Of a stretch of 64,000 bases of DNA, positions 9,419-19,496 are shown piece by piece. Numbering within the stretch: the first letter of the stretch is position 1; every line of letters starts with the position of its first letter. The translations under genes and the position numbers were made by a program. The DNA is taken from contig NZ_JACYTP010000005.1 of assembly GCF_014841115.1 (NCBI RefSeq), forward strand, positions 186,001 through 250,000, in the 5' to 3' direction. The notes under the pieces are model-generated. The model worked only from the letters and a program-made list of their open reading frames with translations. It did not search any database and was not told where the DNA came from. This DNA is from Photobacterium arenosum. Its GTDB lineage: Bacteria > Pseudomonadota > Gammaproteobacteria > Enterobacterales > Vibrionaceae.

Positions 9419-11260
9419 ATGAATTCAATGCTTAATTTTACCCATAAGCGCAAAAGTGTAACACGTATTCTGGCCCCTGTAGCCCTTGCCGTGATTCTGG
9501 CCGGCTGTTCAGCGCCAGGCACTCAGACAACGTCTTACTCTGCGGATATCACGGCGCCTGCTTCTGACTCCGCTGCCAGCTACCTGCTCAAAGCAGAGTC
9601 GTCTGAAGGTGCAGCTAGCATTGACTGGCATATACTGGCTCTTAAAGCACTGATCAAAGAGGGCCGCTGGCCGCAGGCGGATCAGCAAGCCAATAAACTG
9701 GCTGGCATGAACCTGTCTACGGTGCAAATGGCTGAATGGCAGCTAGCGCGTGCAACCCTGCGCTACCAGCAAGGTCAGCCCAAAACCGCGCTGGAAACGC
9801 TTAACTTCCTGCCCTGGTGGACCCTGGCCGACAGTCAGTACCGACGCTATCACCTGCTGCGTGCCGAGCTGTTAACGCAGACGGAACAACACTTTGCCGC
9901 CGCCAGAGAGCGCACCTCACTGTCACAGTATCTCAACAGCAGTGAGAGAGAGGTCAACTGGCAGAATCTGTGGCAAGACTTGTCTCAGTATAATAACCAC
10001 CAGCTTAAAGCCGCCAGCATCAGTGCCGATGAAACCGTACTGCAAGGCTGGGTGGAACTCAGCATGATTAAAAACACCTCAGCTCAGCGCCCTGTCAGGC
10101 TGAAATCCGAGGTCGAGCAATGGCTGCAAAACCATCCGGAGCACCCGGCCAACAGCTACCTGCCGAAAGAGCTGCAGGCTATCATGAGTCTGGAAATGAT
10201 AGAGCTGGAAAAAGTCGCACTCCTGCTGCCTTTGTCAGGCAAGTTTGAAAGTCAGGGCAAAGCCGTTCGCGATGGCTTCCTCAATGCCATGCTGGAAGAT
10301 ACCGAGCGTAACCCGAATACCGAACTGTCGATTTACGATACTGAATCCGAACCTATGTTCAGTATTGTCAACAAACTTCAGCAAGATGGCATTCAGCTGG
10401 TGATTGGCCCGCTTCAGAAAGAAAAAATCACCGAATTCCAGTCCACCGAAGGCGGTAATATCACAGAGCTGGCGCTTAATGAGCCGCAGAACCTGGATTT
10501 AAGCCAGCCCAATACTTGTTATTTCTCCTTATCTCCCGAGCAGGAAGCCGAGCAAGCCGCGCAGCATTTATATGCCAAAGGTCACCGTAGCCCCATGGTC
10601 ATGGCACCGGCCAATGACTTTGGCCGACGGGTCAGCCAGGCGTTCATGACGAAATGGGAAACGCTGACCGGTACTAAAGCAGAACGTCAGACCTTTGGCT
10701 CCAGTCGTGAAATTCAGAACCAGATGGCGGCAGTGTTTGGCTTAACCGACAGCCGGACCCGCAGCCAGCAAATGGAGCAGGTACTGGGTATGTCACTGGA
10801 AACCCAGGCCCGCAGCCGTCGCGATACCGATGCGGTGTACCTGATTGCCAACCGGAATGAAGTGACCCTGCTCAAGCCATTTATCGAAGTGGCGATCAAT
10901 CCAGATGTCACTCCGCCAAAACTGTATGCCAGTTCACGGACTAACCCGGACAACAACGCCAACGTCAGTGAACTGTCCGGGATTGAATTTAGTGATATCC
11001 CTCTGCTCGCAGCGCCGGATCAGTCCTTCACAGAGCAATTTGAACAGCTGTGGCCGGGGCAAAAGAACAGTGCCATCCGGCTTCATGCTTTTGGGATGGA
11101 TGCGTACCGGATGATCACTGAGCTGCCTCAGATGAAAGTGGTTGAGCATTACAGCACCCAAGGTAAAACCGGCCAGCTGAGCATAGATGATCATTGTGTT
11201 GTTCAGCGTCAGTTAGACTGGGCGGTATTCACACCCAATGGCATTGCACCTGTTCAATAA
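9419..11260 (+). CDS. lpoA: Outer-membrane lipoprotein activator of PBP1a
   Basis: Outer-membrane lipoprotein that reaches through the wall to activate the class A synthase PBP1a. A basic start, a hydrophobic stretch and a lipobox ending LAGC (acylated Cys30 counted from the first ATG) mark it as a lipoprotein. The N-terminal third (about 40-260) is helical, TPR-like; the C-terminal part from about 265 (VALLLPLSGKFESQGKAVRDGF) is the periplasmic-binding-protein-like domain. The 613 residues are shorter than E. coli LpoA but in the range of other family members. A second ATG at 9428 is an equally possible start. yraN overlaps its end by 23 bases. Confidence 0.93.
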   Translation: MNSMLNFTHKRKSVTRILAPVALAVILAGCSAPGTQTTSYSADITAPASDSAASYLLKAESSEGAASIDWHILALKALIKEGRWPQADQQANKLAGMNLSTVQMAEWQLARATLRYQQGQPKTALETLNFLPWWTLADSQYRRYHLLRAELLTQTEQHFAAARERTSLSQYLNSSEREVNWQNLWQDLSQYNNHQLKAASISADETVLQGWVELSMIKNTSAQRPVRLKSEVEQWLQNHPEHPANSYLPKELQAIMSLEMIELEKVALLLPLSGKFESQGKAVRDGFLNAMLEDTERNPNTELSIYDTESEPMFSIVNKLQQDGIQLVIGPLQKEKITEFQSTEGGNITELALNEPQNLDLSQPNTCYFSLSPEQEAEQAAQHLYAKGHRSPMVMAPANDFGRRVSQAFMTKWETLTGTKAERQTFGSSREIQNQMAAVFGLTDSRTRSQQMEQVLGMSLETQARSRRDTDAVYLIANRNEVTLLKPFIEVAINPDVTPPKLYASSRTNPDNNANVSELSGIEFSDIPLLAAPDQSFTEQFEQLWPGQKNSAIRLHAFGMDAYRMITELPQMKVVEHYSTQGKTGQLSIDDHCVVQRQLDWAVFTPNGIAPVQ

Positions 11261-11612
11261 GCGCCGTCAGGGGTACCATTACGAGTCGCTGGCCGAGCAG
11301 TATCTGCAACGCCAGGGGCTATCTGCCATTGCCCGCAATGTTCACTGCCGGGGTGGTGAGCTTGATCTCATCATGAAAGACGGTGATTGCTGGGTATTTG
11401 TCGAGGTAAAGTACCGTGCCCATAACCGTTTCGGTTCTGCGGCTGAGGCCGTCAATTGGCGCAAGCTGCAACGCCTCAAGCGTGCCGCACTGTACTGGCT
11501 GCATTCAAAAGGCATTTCCACCGAACACAGCCTGCTGCGTTTCGATGTTGTCACCATAGAAGGGACTGACCACGCAATCTCGTGGCTGACCAACACTTTA
11601 GTTGAAGAGTAA
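11238..11612 (+). CDS. yraN: YraN family protein (UPF0102), endonuclease-like
   Basis: A 124-residue protein of the UPF0102 family. It contains the PD-(D/E)xK-like core GGELDLIM followed by WVFVEVKYR (about residues 38-60), the signature of this nuclease-fold family; the biological role is not established. It starts inside lpoA and is followed after 3 bases by diaA, so it is translated from the lpoA transcript. The lpoA-yraN-diaA-dolP order is conserved from E. coli. Confidence 0.93.
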   Translation: MALHLFNKRRQGYHYESLAEQYLQRQGLSAIARNVHCRGGELDLIMKDGDCWVFVEVKYRAHNRFGSAAEAVNWRKLQRLKRAALYWLHSKGISTEHSLLRFDVVTIEGTDHAISWLTNTLVEE

Positions 11613-12206
<594 letters not shown>

Positions 12207-12208
12207 TC

Positions 12209-12742
12209 ATGCAACGCTTGCTTCTCATCTTGATTCTGTCTTTGTCGATGCCGGGTTGCGGTACGATACTGCAAACCGATCCCCGCAGCGGGCAGCAACA
12301 ATGGCAAGATCAACATATTGCCATGCAAGTTGGTGGTTTAGTCAACAAGCCACCTTATCTGGGTAAAGTCAGGGTCAATGCGATATCGACCGAAGGCCGG
12401 GTTTTGTTGGTTGGCCAAGCAGTGGATCAAACGACTGCCGGGCAATTAGCTGGCGCTGTACAAGAACTGGCTAGCGTAAAAGAAGTCTATAACCAGCTTC
12501 AGATTGGTCCGCTCCCTACACTCTCAGATGTCGGTCTGGACAGTTGGTTAACCACCAAAGTGAAAGCACAGCTGATCGCCAGTAAAAAGTTGCGTGATTC
12601 AGCGGTACAGGTGGCAACGGAAAACCAGCGGGTTTACCTGCTCGGCTTTGTAACCAGAGAGCAAGGCAATATTGCTGCGGATGTCGCACGCAATGTGGAA
12701 GGGGTTAAACACGTGATCAAAGCGTTTGAATACACGGACTGA
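12209..12742 (+). CDS. dolP: Outer-membrane BON-domain lipoprotein
   Basis: DolP (YraP) supports outer-membrane integrity and, in E. coli, BAM function and division-site wall hydrolysis. A signal peptide ends in a lipobox (MPGC, Cys17); two BON domains follow at about 45-110 and 120-175. I chose the ATG at 12209, preceded by AAGGG, over a GTG 6 bases upstream. A strong bidirectional terminator follows about 40 bases after the stop. Confidence 0.93.
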   Translation: MQRLLLILILSLSMPGCGTILQTDPRSGQQQWQDQHIAMQVGGLVNKPPYLGKVRVNAISTEGRVLLVGQAVDQTTAGQLAGAVQELASVKEVYNQLQIGPLPTLSDVGLDSWLTTKVKAQLIASKKLRDSAVQVATENQRVYLLGFVTREQGNIAADVARNVEGVKHVIKAFEYTD

Positions 12743-12779
12743 GCCACTTCATCAGTATTCAGGAAACATCAGATAAAGA

Positions 12780-12813
12780 AAAACGCAGTGCTTCGAAAGA
12801 AACACTGCGTTTT
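12780..12813. terminator. Bidirectional terminator between dolP and sspB
   Basis: AAAACGCAGTG (12780-12790) and CACTGCGTTTT (12803-12813) form a perfect 11-bp stem with A and T tracts on both sides, so it can stop both convergent transcripts. Confidence 0.9.
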
Positions 12814-12833
12814 GTTATGTCCGTCAAAGTGGA

Positions 12834-13331
12834 TTACTTCACCACTGTGAGGCTTGGACGACCGCGTGGACGAGGTGGTTCTTCCTCTGAGGCAAACTCT
12901 TCGACAGCATCAGTCAGGCTGACCGGTGATAAATGCTCTTCATCGCCGACAGCATCTGCTGCGTCAAAAATCCCCTCTTGTTCACCGTTTGCCAATTCAT
13001 AGCCGGGTTCTGGTTCAAACATAGTGCCTGCTCCATTTTCCCGTGCATAAAGTGCCAAAACAGCCGCAAGAGGCACTGACACGGCATGTGGACGTCCACC
13101 AAAACGGGCACTGAAGCGAACAGCATCATTTCCCAGTTCAAGGTTACCCACAGCACGTGGCGCAAGGTTCAGCACAATTTGTCCGTTGCTGACAAATTCT
13201 TGCGGAACCTGCACATCAGGCAGTGTTGCATCAACGACCAGATGTGGAGTCAGATTATTATCCACAAGCCAGTCATAGAAAGCCCGCACCAAATAGGGTC
13301 GGCGCGGGGTCATCTCGGCCATCTCCATCAC
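12834..13331 (-). CDS. sspB: ClpXP protease specificity-enhancing factor
   Basis: Adaptor that tethers ssrA-tagged and other substrates (such as RseA) to ClpXP. The N-terminal [18 protein letters not shown] is the typical start of the substrate-binding domain. A long acidic linker (about 115-150) follows, and the protein ends with a basic tail GRPSLTVVK like the ClpX-binding XB motif. Four Met codons lie in the first seven; the exact start is open. It overlaps the end of sspA by 4 bases. Confidence 0.95.
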   Translation of the reverse strand: MMEMAEMTPRRPYLVRAFYDWLVDNNLTPHLVVDATLPDVQVPQEFVSNGQIVLNLAPRAVGNLELGNDAVRFSARFGGRPHAVSVPLAAVLALYARENGAGTMFEPEPGYELANGEQEGIFDAADAVGDEEHLSPVSLTDAVEEFASEEEPPRPRGRPSLTVVK

Positions 13332-13966
13332 TGACCAGCCAGACGCATTTCGCGCTCAGCTTCTGTTAGTGATGCAAGGAATGAATCACGTTCGAAAACG
13401 CGCGTCATGTAAGCCTTCACTTCTTTCGAACCAGCACCGTTAAGCTCAATACCCATTGAAGGTAAACGCCACAGTAATGGAGCCAGGTAACAGTCGACCA
13501 GGCTGAACTCTTCGCTCATGAAGTAAGGGAACTCAGCGAATACCGGTGACAGAGCCAGCAGCTCTTCACGCAGTTGTTTACGCGCTTTTTCCGCTTCATC
13601 AGCTGTGCCTTTCTGCACTTTTTCCGCCAATGAATACCAGTTACGCTCAATGCGATACATCATCAGGCGGCTATTACCACGAGCAACCGGATACACAGGC
13701 ATCAGAGGTGGGTGAGGAAAACGCTCATCCAGGTATTCCATAATAATGCCGGCCTGATACAGAGCCAGTTCACGATCCACCAGAGTTGGAACAGAATTGT
13801 ATGGATTCAGGTCAAGCAGATCCTCAGGAAGGTTGTCTGGCTCAACCAGCTCGATCTCAACACTTACACCTTTTTCTGCAAGTACAATACGCACCTGATG
13901 GCTATACATATCCGAAGCATCAGAATACAGCGTCATCACAGAGCGTTTATTGGCAGCTACAGCCAT
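13328..13966 (-). CDS. sspA: Stringent starvation protein A
   Basis: GST-fold protein that binds RNA polymerase and acts as a stationary-phase and acid-stress transcription factor; in vibrios it also affects virulence genes. From the ATG at 13964-13966 the protein has 212 residues, equal to E. coli SspA, and begins [15 protein letters not shown]. An in-frame start 27 bases upstream is less likely. It forms an operon with sspB downstream and is separated from petC by a terminator. Confidence 0.96.
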   Translation of the reverse strand: MAVAANKRSVMTLYSDASDMYSHQVRIVLAEKGVSVEIELVEPDNLPEDLLDLNPYNSVPTLVDRELALYQAGIIMEYLDERFPHPPLMPVYPVARGNSRLMMYRIERNWYSLAEKVQKGTADEAEKARKQLREELLALSPVFAEFPYFMSEEFSLVDCYLAPLLWRLPSMGIELNGAGSKEVKAYMTRVFERDSFLASLTEAEREMRLAGQ

Positions 13967-13992
13967 CAACCCCTCCAGTATACTCATATACA

Positions 13993-14024
13993 CAAAAAAG
14001 CAACGGGGGCTCTTGCCCCCATTG
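13993..14024 (-). terminator. Terminator after petABC
   Basis: Minus-strand RNA CAAUGGGGGC, loop AAGA, GCCCCCGUUG forms a 10-bp stem (14001-14010 with 14015-14024, one G-U pair). A six-U run (13994-13999) follows 1 base later. Confidence 0.92.
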
Positions 14025-14053
14025 CGAGTTTCTTAACGCACTAGATTACCCGA

Positions 14054-14791
14054 TCAATGGACATCGCGCCAATATTCTTTCTTCAGCAGCAAGGCCAGAA
14101 CAAAGAAGATAACGATAAAGCCCATCACCCACAGACCCAGACGCTGACGTTCCAGCTTCATAGGTTCTGCCGAATATTCAAGGAAGTTAACCAAATCACG
14201 AACCACTGCGTCATATTCTTCAGGGTTCAGTTCACCATTACCTTCAGTTTCCAGGCCAACAAACTCCTGTACTTCCTGACCATCAATGGTGCGTGTCTCA
14301 AACACTTTACGTGGTGTACCCTGCAGCTCCTCCAGCACGTGTGGCATACCCACACTTGGGAAGACCAGGTTATTCACACCAAACGGACGGCTTGGATCTG
14401 CATAAAAAGAACGCAGATAGGTATACAACCAGTCAGCACCACGTACACGGGCTACCAGAGTCAAATCCGGCGCCGGGGCACCAAATGAGGTCGCGGCGTA
14501 ATCTTCTGAGATCGCATTGGTCATCAGATCGCCGATCTTAGCATTTTCATCAAAGATCAGGTTTTCCATCATCAGGTCTGCCGGGATATCCAGATCTTCC
14601 GCTACACGCTGGTAACGCTGATACTGAGTGGCATGACAACCAAAACAATAGTTAACAAAAGTACGTGCACCGCGCTGCAGTGAAGCTTCGTCCGACAAAT
14701 CATTGTTTGCCGCATCAAGGTGAACATTACCACCCGCAGCCATTGCCAGAGACGGCAACAGAGCCAGCAGCATAACCATCAGCTTTTTCAT
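14054..14791 (-). CDS. petC: Cytochrome c1 subunit of the bc1 complex
   Basis: Membrane-anchored c-type cytochrome that passes electrons from the Rieske protein to soluble cytochrome c. A signal peptide ends near A19. The heme-binding CFGCH is at 49-53, and a single C-terminal membrane helix (about 211-233) is followed by a basic tail. A Met-containing YSAEPMKLERQ just before the helix and the FGAPAPDL segment are typical of cytochrome c1. It overlaps petB by 4 bases. Confidence 0.97.
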   Translation of the reverse strand: MKKLMVMLLALLPSLAMAAGGNVHLDAANNDLSDEASLQRGARTFVNYCFGCHATQYQRYQRVAEDLDIPADLMMENLIFDENAKIGDLMTNAISEDYAATSFGAPAPDLTLVARVRGADWLYTYLRSFYADPSRPFGVNNLVFPSVGMPHVLEELQGTPRKVFETRTIDGQEVQEFVGLETEGNGELNPEEYDAVVRDLVNFLEYSAEPMKLERQRLGLWVMGFIVIFFVLALLLKKEYWRDVH

Positions 14792-16053
14792 TTGAATGTG
14801 ACCCTCTCTGGTAGCGGTTTCGTCGCCTCATTCTTGCTGTAGACATACAGCAGCACGAAGAACATGAAGTAACCGAGACTGAAGATCTGCGCCATCAAGG
14901 TGTATACCGCAGTGGCTGGAAGCGCACCCAGAATACCCAATGCAATGAAGCAGACAGTGAACTGAGCGATGTTAGCCAGGTGCAGCTTGCTGCGGTAACG
15001 GTAAGAACGCACTTTGCAGCGATCCAACCAAGGCAGCAAAAACAGCATTACAATTGACAGGCCCATCGCAATTACACCCAGCAGTTTGTCAGGAACCGCA
15101 CGCAAAATCGCATAGAAAGGCGTGAAATACCATACAGGTGCAATGTGTTCCGGTGTCTTCAGCGGGTTAGCCGCTTCAAAGTTAGGTGGCTCAAGGAAAT
15201 AGCCGCCCATCTCAGGGTTAAAGAAAATCACATAACTGAACAAGAAAGCGAAGATAGCCACACCAACAAGATCTTTTACCGTACCGTAAGGATGGAACGG
15301 CACTGAATCAATGATGTCGTACTTATTGCTGTAGTACTCGTGGAACTTGAACCGAGACTGGGAGTTGCCACCTTTCTCGCCTTTCGGCAGTTTGGTTTCA
15401 ATACCATCCGGGTTATTAGAGCCCACTTCGTGCAGCGCCAGAATGTGCAGAACAATCAGCAGCAGCAGGACAATTGGCAGTGCGATAACGTGCAATGCAA
15501 AGAAACGGTTCAGTGTTGCACCGGAGATCACGTAGTCACCACGAATCCACAGCGTCAGATCATCACCGATGACAGGAATAGCACCAAACAGAGAAATGAT
15601 GACCTGCGCACCCCAGTAAGACATCTGACCCCACGGCAGCAGGTAACCCATAAAGGCTTCAGCCATCAGTACCAGGAAAATCAGCATGCCGAACAGCCAC
15701 AGCAATTCACGCGGCTTCTTGTAAGAGCCGTAAATCAGACCACGGAACATGTGCAGGTATACCACAACAAAGAACGCCGAAGCGCCTGTGGAGTGCATAT
15801 AACGCAACAACCAGCCGTAATCCACATCACGCATGATGTATTCAACAGAAGCAAATGCCCCATCACCTGATGGGACATAGTTCATGGTCAGCCAGATCCC
15901 TGTCAGGATTTGGTTAACCAGGACCAGCATGGCCAGTGAGCCAAACAGATACCAGAAGTTAAAGTTCTTCGGCATCGGGTACTCAGACATATGCTTTTTA
16001 TAAGCATTCATCACTGGCAGACGTTTTTCAATCCAACCCAGCAAGCCTTCCAT
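14788..16053 (-). CDS. petB: Cytochrome b subunit of the bc1 complex
   Basis: Core quinol-oxidising membrane protein with eight helices. Heme ligands H87, H101, H188 and H203 are visible; the second pair is 15 residues apart, one more than in mitochondrial cytochrome b. The Qo-site motif reads PVWY (306-309), not PEWY. PVWY is one of the known natural variants and changes the quinol-site glutamate. Length is 421. It starts on the base where petA ends, so petABC is a tight operon. Confidence 0.97.
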   Translation of the reverse strand: MEGLLGWIEKRLPVMNAYKKHMSEYPMPKNFNFWYLFGSLAMLVLVNQILTGIWLTMNYVPSGDGAFASVEYIMRDVDYGWLLRYMHSTGASAFFVVVYLHMFRGLIYGSYKKPRELLWLFGMLIFLVLMAEAFMGYLLPWGQMSYWGAQVIISLFGAIPVIGDDLTLWIRGDYVISGATLNRFFALHVIALPIVLLLLIVLHILALHEVGSNNPDGIETKLPKGEKGGNSQSRFKFHEYYSNKYDIIDSVPFHPYGTVKDLVGVAIFAFLFSYVIFFNPEMGGYFLEPPNFEAANPLKTPEHIAPVWYFTPFYAILRAVPDKLLGVIAMGLSIVMLFLLPWLDRCKVRSYRYRSKLHLANIAQFTVCFIALGILGALPATAVYTLMAQIFSLGYFMFFVLLYVYSKNEATKPLPERVTFK

Positions 16054-16643
16054 TATGCCGTCTCCTCATCTTGACCCACTAAAATCGTGTTGTCGTTCAG
16101 GAACATATGAGGCGGTATCACCAGGTTAAGCGGTGCTGGCACCCCTTGGAAAACCCGACCAGCCATATCAAACTTAGAGCCGTGACAAGGACAGAAAAAG
16201 CCTGCTGGTACGCCACTGACCTGCTCATTGAAACTATCTGGCAGGTAAGTTGGAGAACAGCCAAGGTGGGTACAGATCCCGACGGCAAGAAAGATTTCAG
16301 GTTTAACTGAACGGTATTGGTTTTGTGCGTAAGCAGGCTGCTGAGGTTCAGTGGCCTGCGGATCACGCAGTCGATCATCGTGTGTCGGCAGTTCATCCAA
16401 AATAGCCTGGCTACGGCGTACAACCCATACAGGTTTGCCTCGCCACTCTACGCGGATCATCTGGCCTTCTTCTAATTTACTGATATCAACTTCAACTGGC
16501 GCGCCCGCAGCCTTGGCTTTGGCGCTAGGATTCCAGGATTTGATAAAGGGTACGGCGACAGCGACTGCACCTAAGCCTCCAACAACCGAGGTCGTCGCAG
16601 TCAGGAAGCGGCGTCGGCCGTTACTTACTGGCGCTTTGCTCAT
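16053..16643 (-). CDS. petA: Ubiquinol-cytochrome c reductase iron-sulfur (Rieske) subunit
   Basis: 2Fe-2S subunit of the bc1 complex, exported folded by the Tat system and anchored by its N-terminal helix. A twin-Arg-type sequence (GRRRFLTATT) precedes the hydrophobic segment. The cluster ligands are in CTHLGC (124-129) and CPCHGS (151-156). The ATG at 16641-16643 gives 196 residues; a start 15 bases upstream is possible but lacks family support. First gene of petABC, with a promoter about 140 bases upstream. Confidence 0.97.
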   Translation of the reverse strand: MSKAPVSNGRRRFLTATTSVVGGLGAVAVAVPFIKSWNPSAKAKAAGAPVEVDISKLEEGQMIRVEWRGKPVWVVRRSQAILDELPTHDDRLRDPQATEPQQPAYAQNQYRSVKPEIFLAVGICTHLGCSPTYLPDSFNEQVSGVPAGFFCPCHGSKFDMAGRVFQGVPAPLNLVIPPHMFLNDNTILVGQDEETA

Positions 16644-16777
16644 CCAACATTCTCCCATGTGCTCCCGCTCAGGATTATTCTTTCCATCTGCGTCCCTGGA
16701 GCTTACGGCTAACTTTCTACGGAAAGACTCAACAGCTTATTGATTAAGAATTTTCATGCTGCTATTTATCGCGGCAA

Positions 16778-16806
16778 ATGATAAAGAAAACCCCACTTTA
16801 AGACAA
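16778..16806 (-). promoter_or_regulatory. Promoter of petABC
   Basis: Minus-strand TTGTCT (16801-16806), a 17-base spacer and TATCAT (16778-16783) read toward petA, leaving a leader of about 130 nt. Confidence 0.65.
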
Positions 16807-17062
16807 GGTAAACACCGCAAATGTGAGAGATTTGTGGGGTTAATTTCCTTGGTCGTCAAGATGAAAAAATGCAAACTATGGTGTCAATTATTCAATTTTT
16901 TTTGACAAGATCCCTGAATGTCGCCGACAAAACAGCATTAAGCGCCTTAACAAAGGCTCCCGTTCAGGATAAATCACCCCTAGCCTGGCTGGTGCCCATA
17001 GCACTACTTGCACGCTGACAGCACACCGGCACTCTGCAATTTCTCTTTGCGAGTAAACGCAA
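16807..17062. other. Intergenic stretch between petA promoter and rpsI terminator
   Basis: About 250 bases with no convincing gene. It holds an eight-T run (16897-16904), a TTGACA on each strand near 16890 without a matching -10, and a short palindrome TGTCGCCGACA (16919-16929). I see no RNA gene or conserved structure. Confidence 0.5.
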
Positions 17063-17088
17063 AAAGCCCAGCACAATGGCTGGGCTTT
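17063..17088 (-). terminator. Terminator of rplM-rpsI
   Basis: Minus-strand AAAGCCCAGC (17079-17088) and GCTGGGCTTT (17063-17072) form a perfect 10-bp stem with a 6-base loop, followed by further T residues, 40 bases after the rpsI stop. Confidence 0.93.
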
Positions 17089-17127
17089 GATGTACACAGT
17101 AACCAGAGAAATCTCTGGTGCGTTGAA

Positions 17128-17520
17128 TTAACGCTTAGAGAACTGTGGACGACGACGTGCTTTACGCAGACCAACTTTCTTACGTTCAACGCGACGTGCG
17201 TCACGAGTAACGTAGCCAGCGGCACGCAGAGCAGGACGTAAAGTCTCATCGTACTCCATAAGAGCGCGAGTGATACCGTGACGGATCGCACCAGACTGAC
17301 CAGTGATACCACCACCTTTAACAGTGATGTACAGATCCAGTTTCTCAGTCATATCAACCAGCTCAAGAGGTTGACGAACAACCATGCGAGCTGTTTCGCG
17401 GCCGAAGTACTCTTCGATGCTGCGCTTGTTGATTACGATGTTGCCAGTACCCGGTTTTACGAAAACGCGAGCAGCTGAGCTTTTGCGGCGGCCAGTGCCG
17501 TAGTATTGATTCTCTGCCAT
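17128..17520 (-). CDS. rpsI: 30S ribosomal protein S9
   Basis: Small-subunit protein whose C-terminal tail contacts the P-site tRNA. The ATG at 17518-17520 gives 130 residues beginning [20 protein letters not shown]. The conserved basic tail [14 protein letters not shown] ends the protein. Translation from a GTG or ATG slightly upstream would add residues absent from the family. It lies 15 bases after rplM in the usual two-gene operon. Confidence 0.98.
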   Translation of the reverse strand: MAENQYYGTGRRKSSAARVFVKPGTGNIVINKRSIEEYFGRETARMVVRQPLELVDMTEKLDLYITVKGGGITGQSGAIRHGITRALMEYDETLRPALRAAGYVTRDARRVERKKVGLRKARRRPQFSKR

Positions 17521-17535
17521 TGTCATGTTCCCCAA

Positions 17536-17964
17536 TTAGATGTCTAGAACTTGTGGCTGCTGTGCAGCGTGGTTGTGCTCGCTACCTGCGTAAACTTTCA
17601 GTTTACGGTACATAGCACGGCCTAGAGGACCTTTAGGAAGCATGCCTTTAACAGCAATTTCGATGATCGCTTCTGGCTTTTTCTCCAGCAGCTTGTCGAA
17701 GCTGATAGTTTTCAGACCGCCGATGTAGCCAGTGTGACGGTGATACATCTTATCAGTACGCTTAGCGCCAGTAACTGCTACTTTCTCAGCGTTGATAACA
17801 ACGATGTAGTCACCGGTGTCAACGTGAGGAGTGTACTCAGGCTTGTGCTTACCACGCAGACGAGATGCGATTTCAGTTGCCAGACGACCCAGTGTTTTAC
17901 CTTCAGCGTCAACAACATACCAGTCACGTTTTACAGTTTCTGGTTTAGCAACGAAAGTTTTCAT
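17536..17964 (-). CDS. rplM: 50S ribosomal protein L13
   Basis: Early-assembly large-subunit protein. The 142-residue length equals E. coli L13, and the N-terminal [21 protein letters not shown] and the internal [10 protein letters not shown] are diagnostic. In E. coli L13 represses its own rplM-rpsI mRNA; the leader here (about 130 nt) would be the place to look. First gene of the operon. Confidence 0.98.
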   Translation of the reverse strand: MKTFVAKPETVKRDWYVVDAEGKTLGRLATEIASRLRGKHKPEYTPHVDTGDYIVVINAEKVAVTGAKRTDKMYHRHTGYIGGLKTISFDKLLEKKPEAIIEIAVKGMLPKGPLGRAMYRKLKVYAGSEHNHAAQQPQVLDI

Positions 17965-18103
17965 GCTAATTCTTACCCAATTTTAAATAGTTTCACTTTC
18001 CAAGAACGCAAAGCGCTCTCTCTGTATATAGAGCCCAGTCATCACCCCTTCGAGTGGTTGGCACTCCCGGCATAACGCCGTCACAGGTACGGTGGGTCGC
18101 GAG

Positions 18104-18109
18104 AGTATA
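18104..18109 (-). promoter_or_regulatory. -10 box of rplM promoter
   Basis: TATACT on the minus strand, followed by a GC-rich discriminator (CTCGCG) as is usual for stringently controlled ribosomal-protein promoters. The -35 is weak (TGATTT or ATGATT, 16-17 bases upstream). Confidence 0.6.
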
Positions 18110-18141
18110 CGGAAGCATGGGGAAAAAATCATCTTTTTTTC

Positions 18142-18170
18142 CAAAAAAGTTCAGCTAATTTTCCAGCTAA
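18142..18170 (-). terminator. Weak terminator after zapE
   Basis: Minus-strand UUAGCU, 8-nt loop, AGCUGA (18165-18170 with 18151-18156) followed by ACUUUUUU. The stem is short and A+U-rich, so efficiency is doubtful. Confidence 0.4.
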
Positions 18171-18183
18171 AATAGCGCTCCCG

Positions 18184-19293
18184 TTAAGCCAGATGCGGCC
18201 TGGCCAGATATTCATGGCTCTGCATTTCAATCAGGCGCGAGCAACACCGCTTAAATTCAAAGTTCAGGCGACCGGATTGATACAGCTTGTCCATTTCTGC
18301 TTCCGCCGAAATGATCAGCTTGACATGACGCTCGTAAAACTCATCGACCATGGCAATAAAACGGCGGGCAGCGTCATCGTCTTTTTCGGTCAGCACAGGT
18401 ACGTCAGACAAAAGAACGCTGTGATAAGTATGCGCGATATCCATATAGTCTGACTGACTGCGCGCGCCGCGGCACAGCGCATCAAAGGTAAAATGCACCA
18501 CCCCCTCCGCTTCATGGCGGGTGGCAATCGGCCTGTCATTGATCAGTATGTCCTGCCCCTCATGCCGGGGATCAGCGGACAACTGCATGAAATAGCGGTG
18601 CATATTCTCTTCTGCGCTGGCATCGAGCGGCCAGTGGTATATTTCAGCCTGCTCCAGTGTCCGTAGACGGTAGTCGACACCCGAATCTACATTCACCACC
18701 TCACAGTGTTCTTGAATTAACGCAATAGCAGGCAGGAAACGCGCACGCTGCAGGCCATTTCGGTACAGTTGATCCGGCGGGATATTCGAGGTAGCCACCA
18801 GGGTAATACCGCGGCGGAACAGGGCCTCGAACAAGGTGCCCAGTATCATGGCATCGGTAATGTCTGACACAAAAAACTCATCAAAGCAGATGATGTCTGC
18901 GTCCTGCTTAAACCTGTCCGCCACTCTTTCCAGCGGATCGCTCTGGCTGCCAAGCGACTGCATTTCTTTATGGACGCGGTGCATGAAACGGTGAAAATGC
19001 ATCCGCATTTTTCGTTCAGTCGGCAGGCAGTCGAAAAAGGTGTCAACCAGGTAGGTTTTGCCACGCCCGACGCCTCCCCAGAAGTACAAGCCTTTGACCG
19101 GTTTAACCGGTTCAGCGGCCTGGCGCTTGAACAGCCGGCTCACCAGAGAAGGTTTTACTGGCTCTGGTTGCGGAGCCTGCATACGATGATAAAGATCATT
19201 AAGGTGAGAAACTGCCATTGCCTGGGCAGCGTCAGGCAAAAAGCCCGGTTTTTTCAGATCTTCTTGATAGCGTTGTTCGGGAGTCATCCTCAT
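18184..19293 (-). CDS. zapE: Cell division protein ZapE, AFG1-like ATPase
   Basis: AAA-type ATPase that associates with the Z-ring late in constriction in E. coli. Walker A GGVGRGKT is at 73-80 and Walker B ICFDEFFVSD at about 135-144, followed by the sensor-like VATSNIPP. The 369 residues fit the family (375 in E. coli). It is divergent from zapG, so two division-related genes share one 200-base control region. An internal Met at residue 3 is an alternative start. Confidence 0.94.
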   Translation of the reverse strand: MRMTPEQRYQEDLKKPGFLPDAAQAMAVSHLNDLYHRMQAPQPEPVKPSLVSRLFKRQAAEPVKPVKGLYFWGGVGRGKTYLVDTFFDCLPTERKMRMHFHRFMHRVHKEMQSLGSQSDPLERVADRFKQDADIICFDEFFVSDITDAMILGTLFEALFRRGITLVATSNIPPDQLYRNGLQRARFLPAIALIQEHCEVVNVDSGVDYRLRTLEQAEIYHWPLDASAEENMHRYFMQLSADPRHEGQDILINDRPIATRHEAEGVVHFTFDALCRGARSQSDYMDIAHTYHSVLLSDVPVLTEKDDDAARRFIAMVDEFYERHVKLIISAEAEMDKLYQSGRLNFEFKRCCSRLIEMQSHEYLARPHLA

Positions 19294-19496
19294 CCTGCTC
19301 AGTCACCGATAGCCGTGCACCCGGTGACAAACTTGCCGGACTCACAGCTTCTAATATGTCCATCTTTGGTCGTAGATAGTACCACGACACTTCATGTGCA
19401 TGTATAGTAACTAGATAACCACCCAATAAGCACATAACGCTTTTGAAATAACAAAACAGGTCAACCTGTTGTACTCACAGTCACAAGGAGTTTTTC

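Noticed and set aside
16861..16905. 14-codon frame MKKCKLWCQLFNFF on the plus strand before an eight-T run
   Set aside because: No ribosome binding site, no downstream gene on that strand, and no hairpin; it looks like chance in an A+T-rich gap.
19455..19470. Palindrome AACAGGT-CA-ACCTGTT before zapG
   Set aside because: Only 7 bp per arm, no matching promoter recognised around it; could be an operator but nothing supports a specific regulator.
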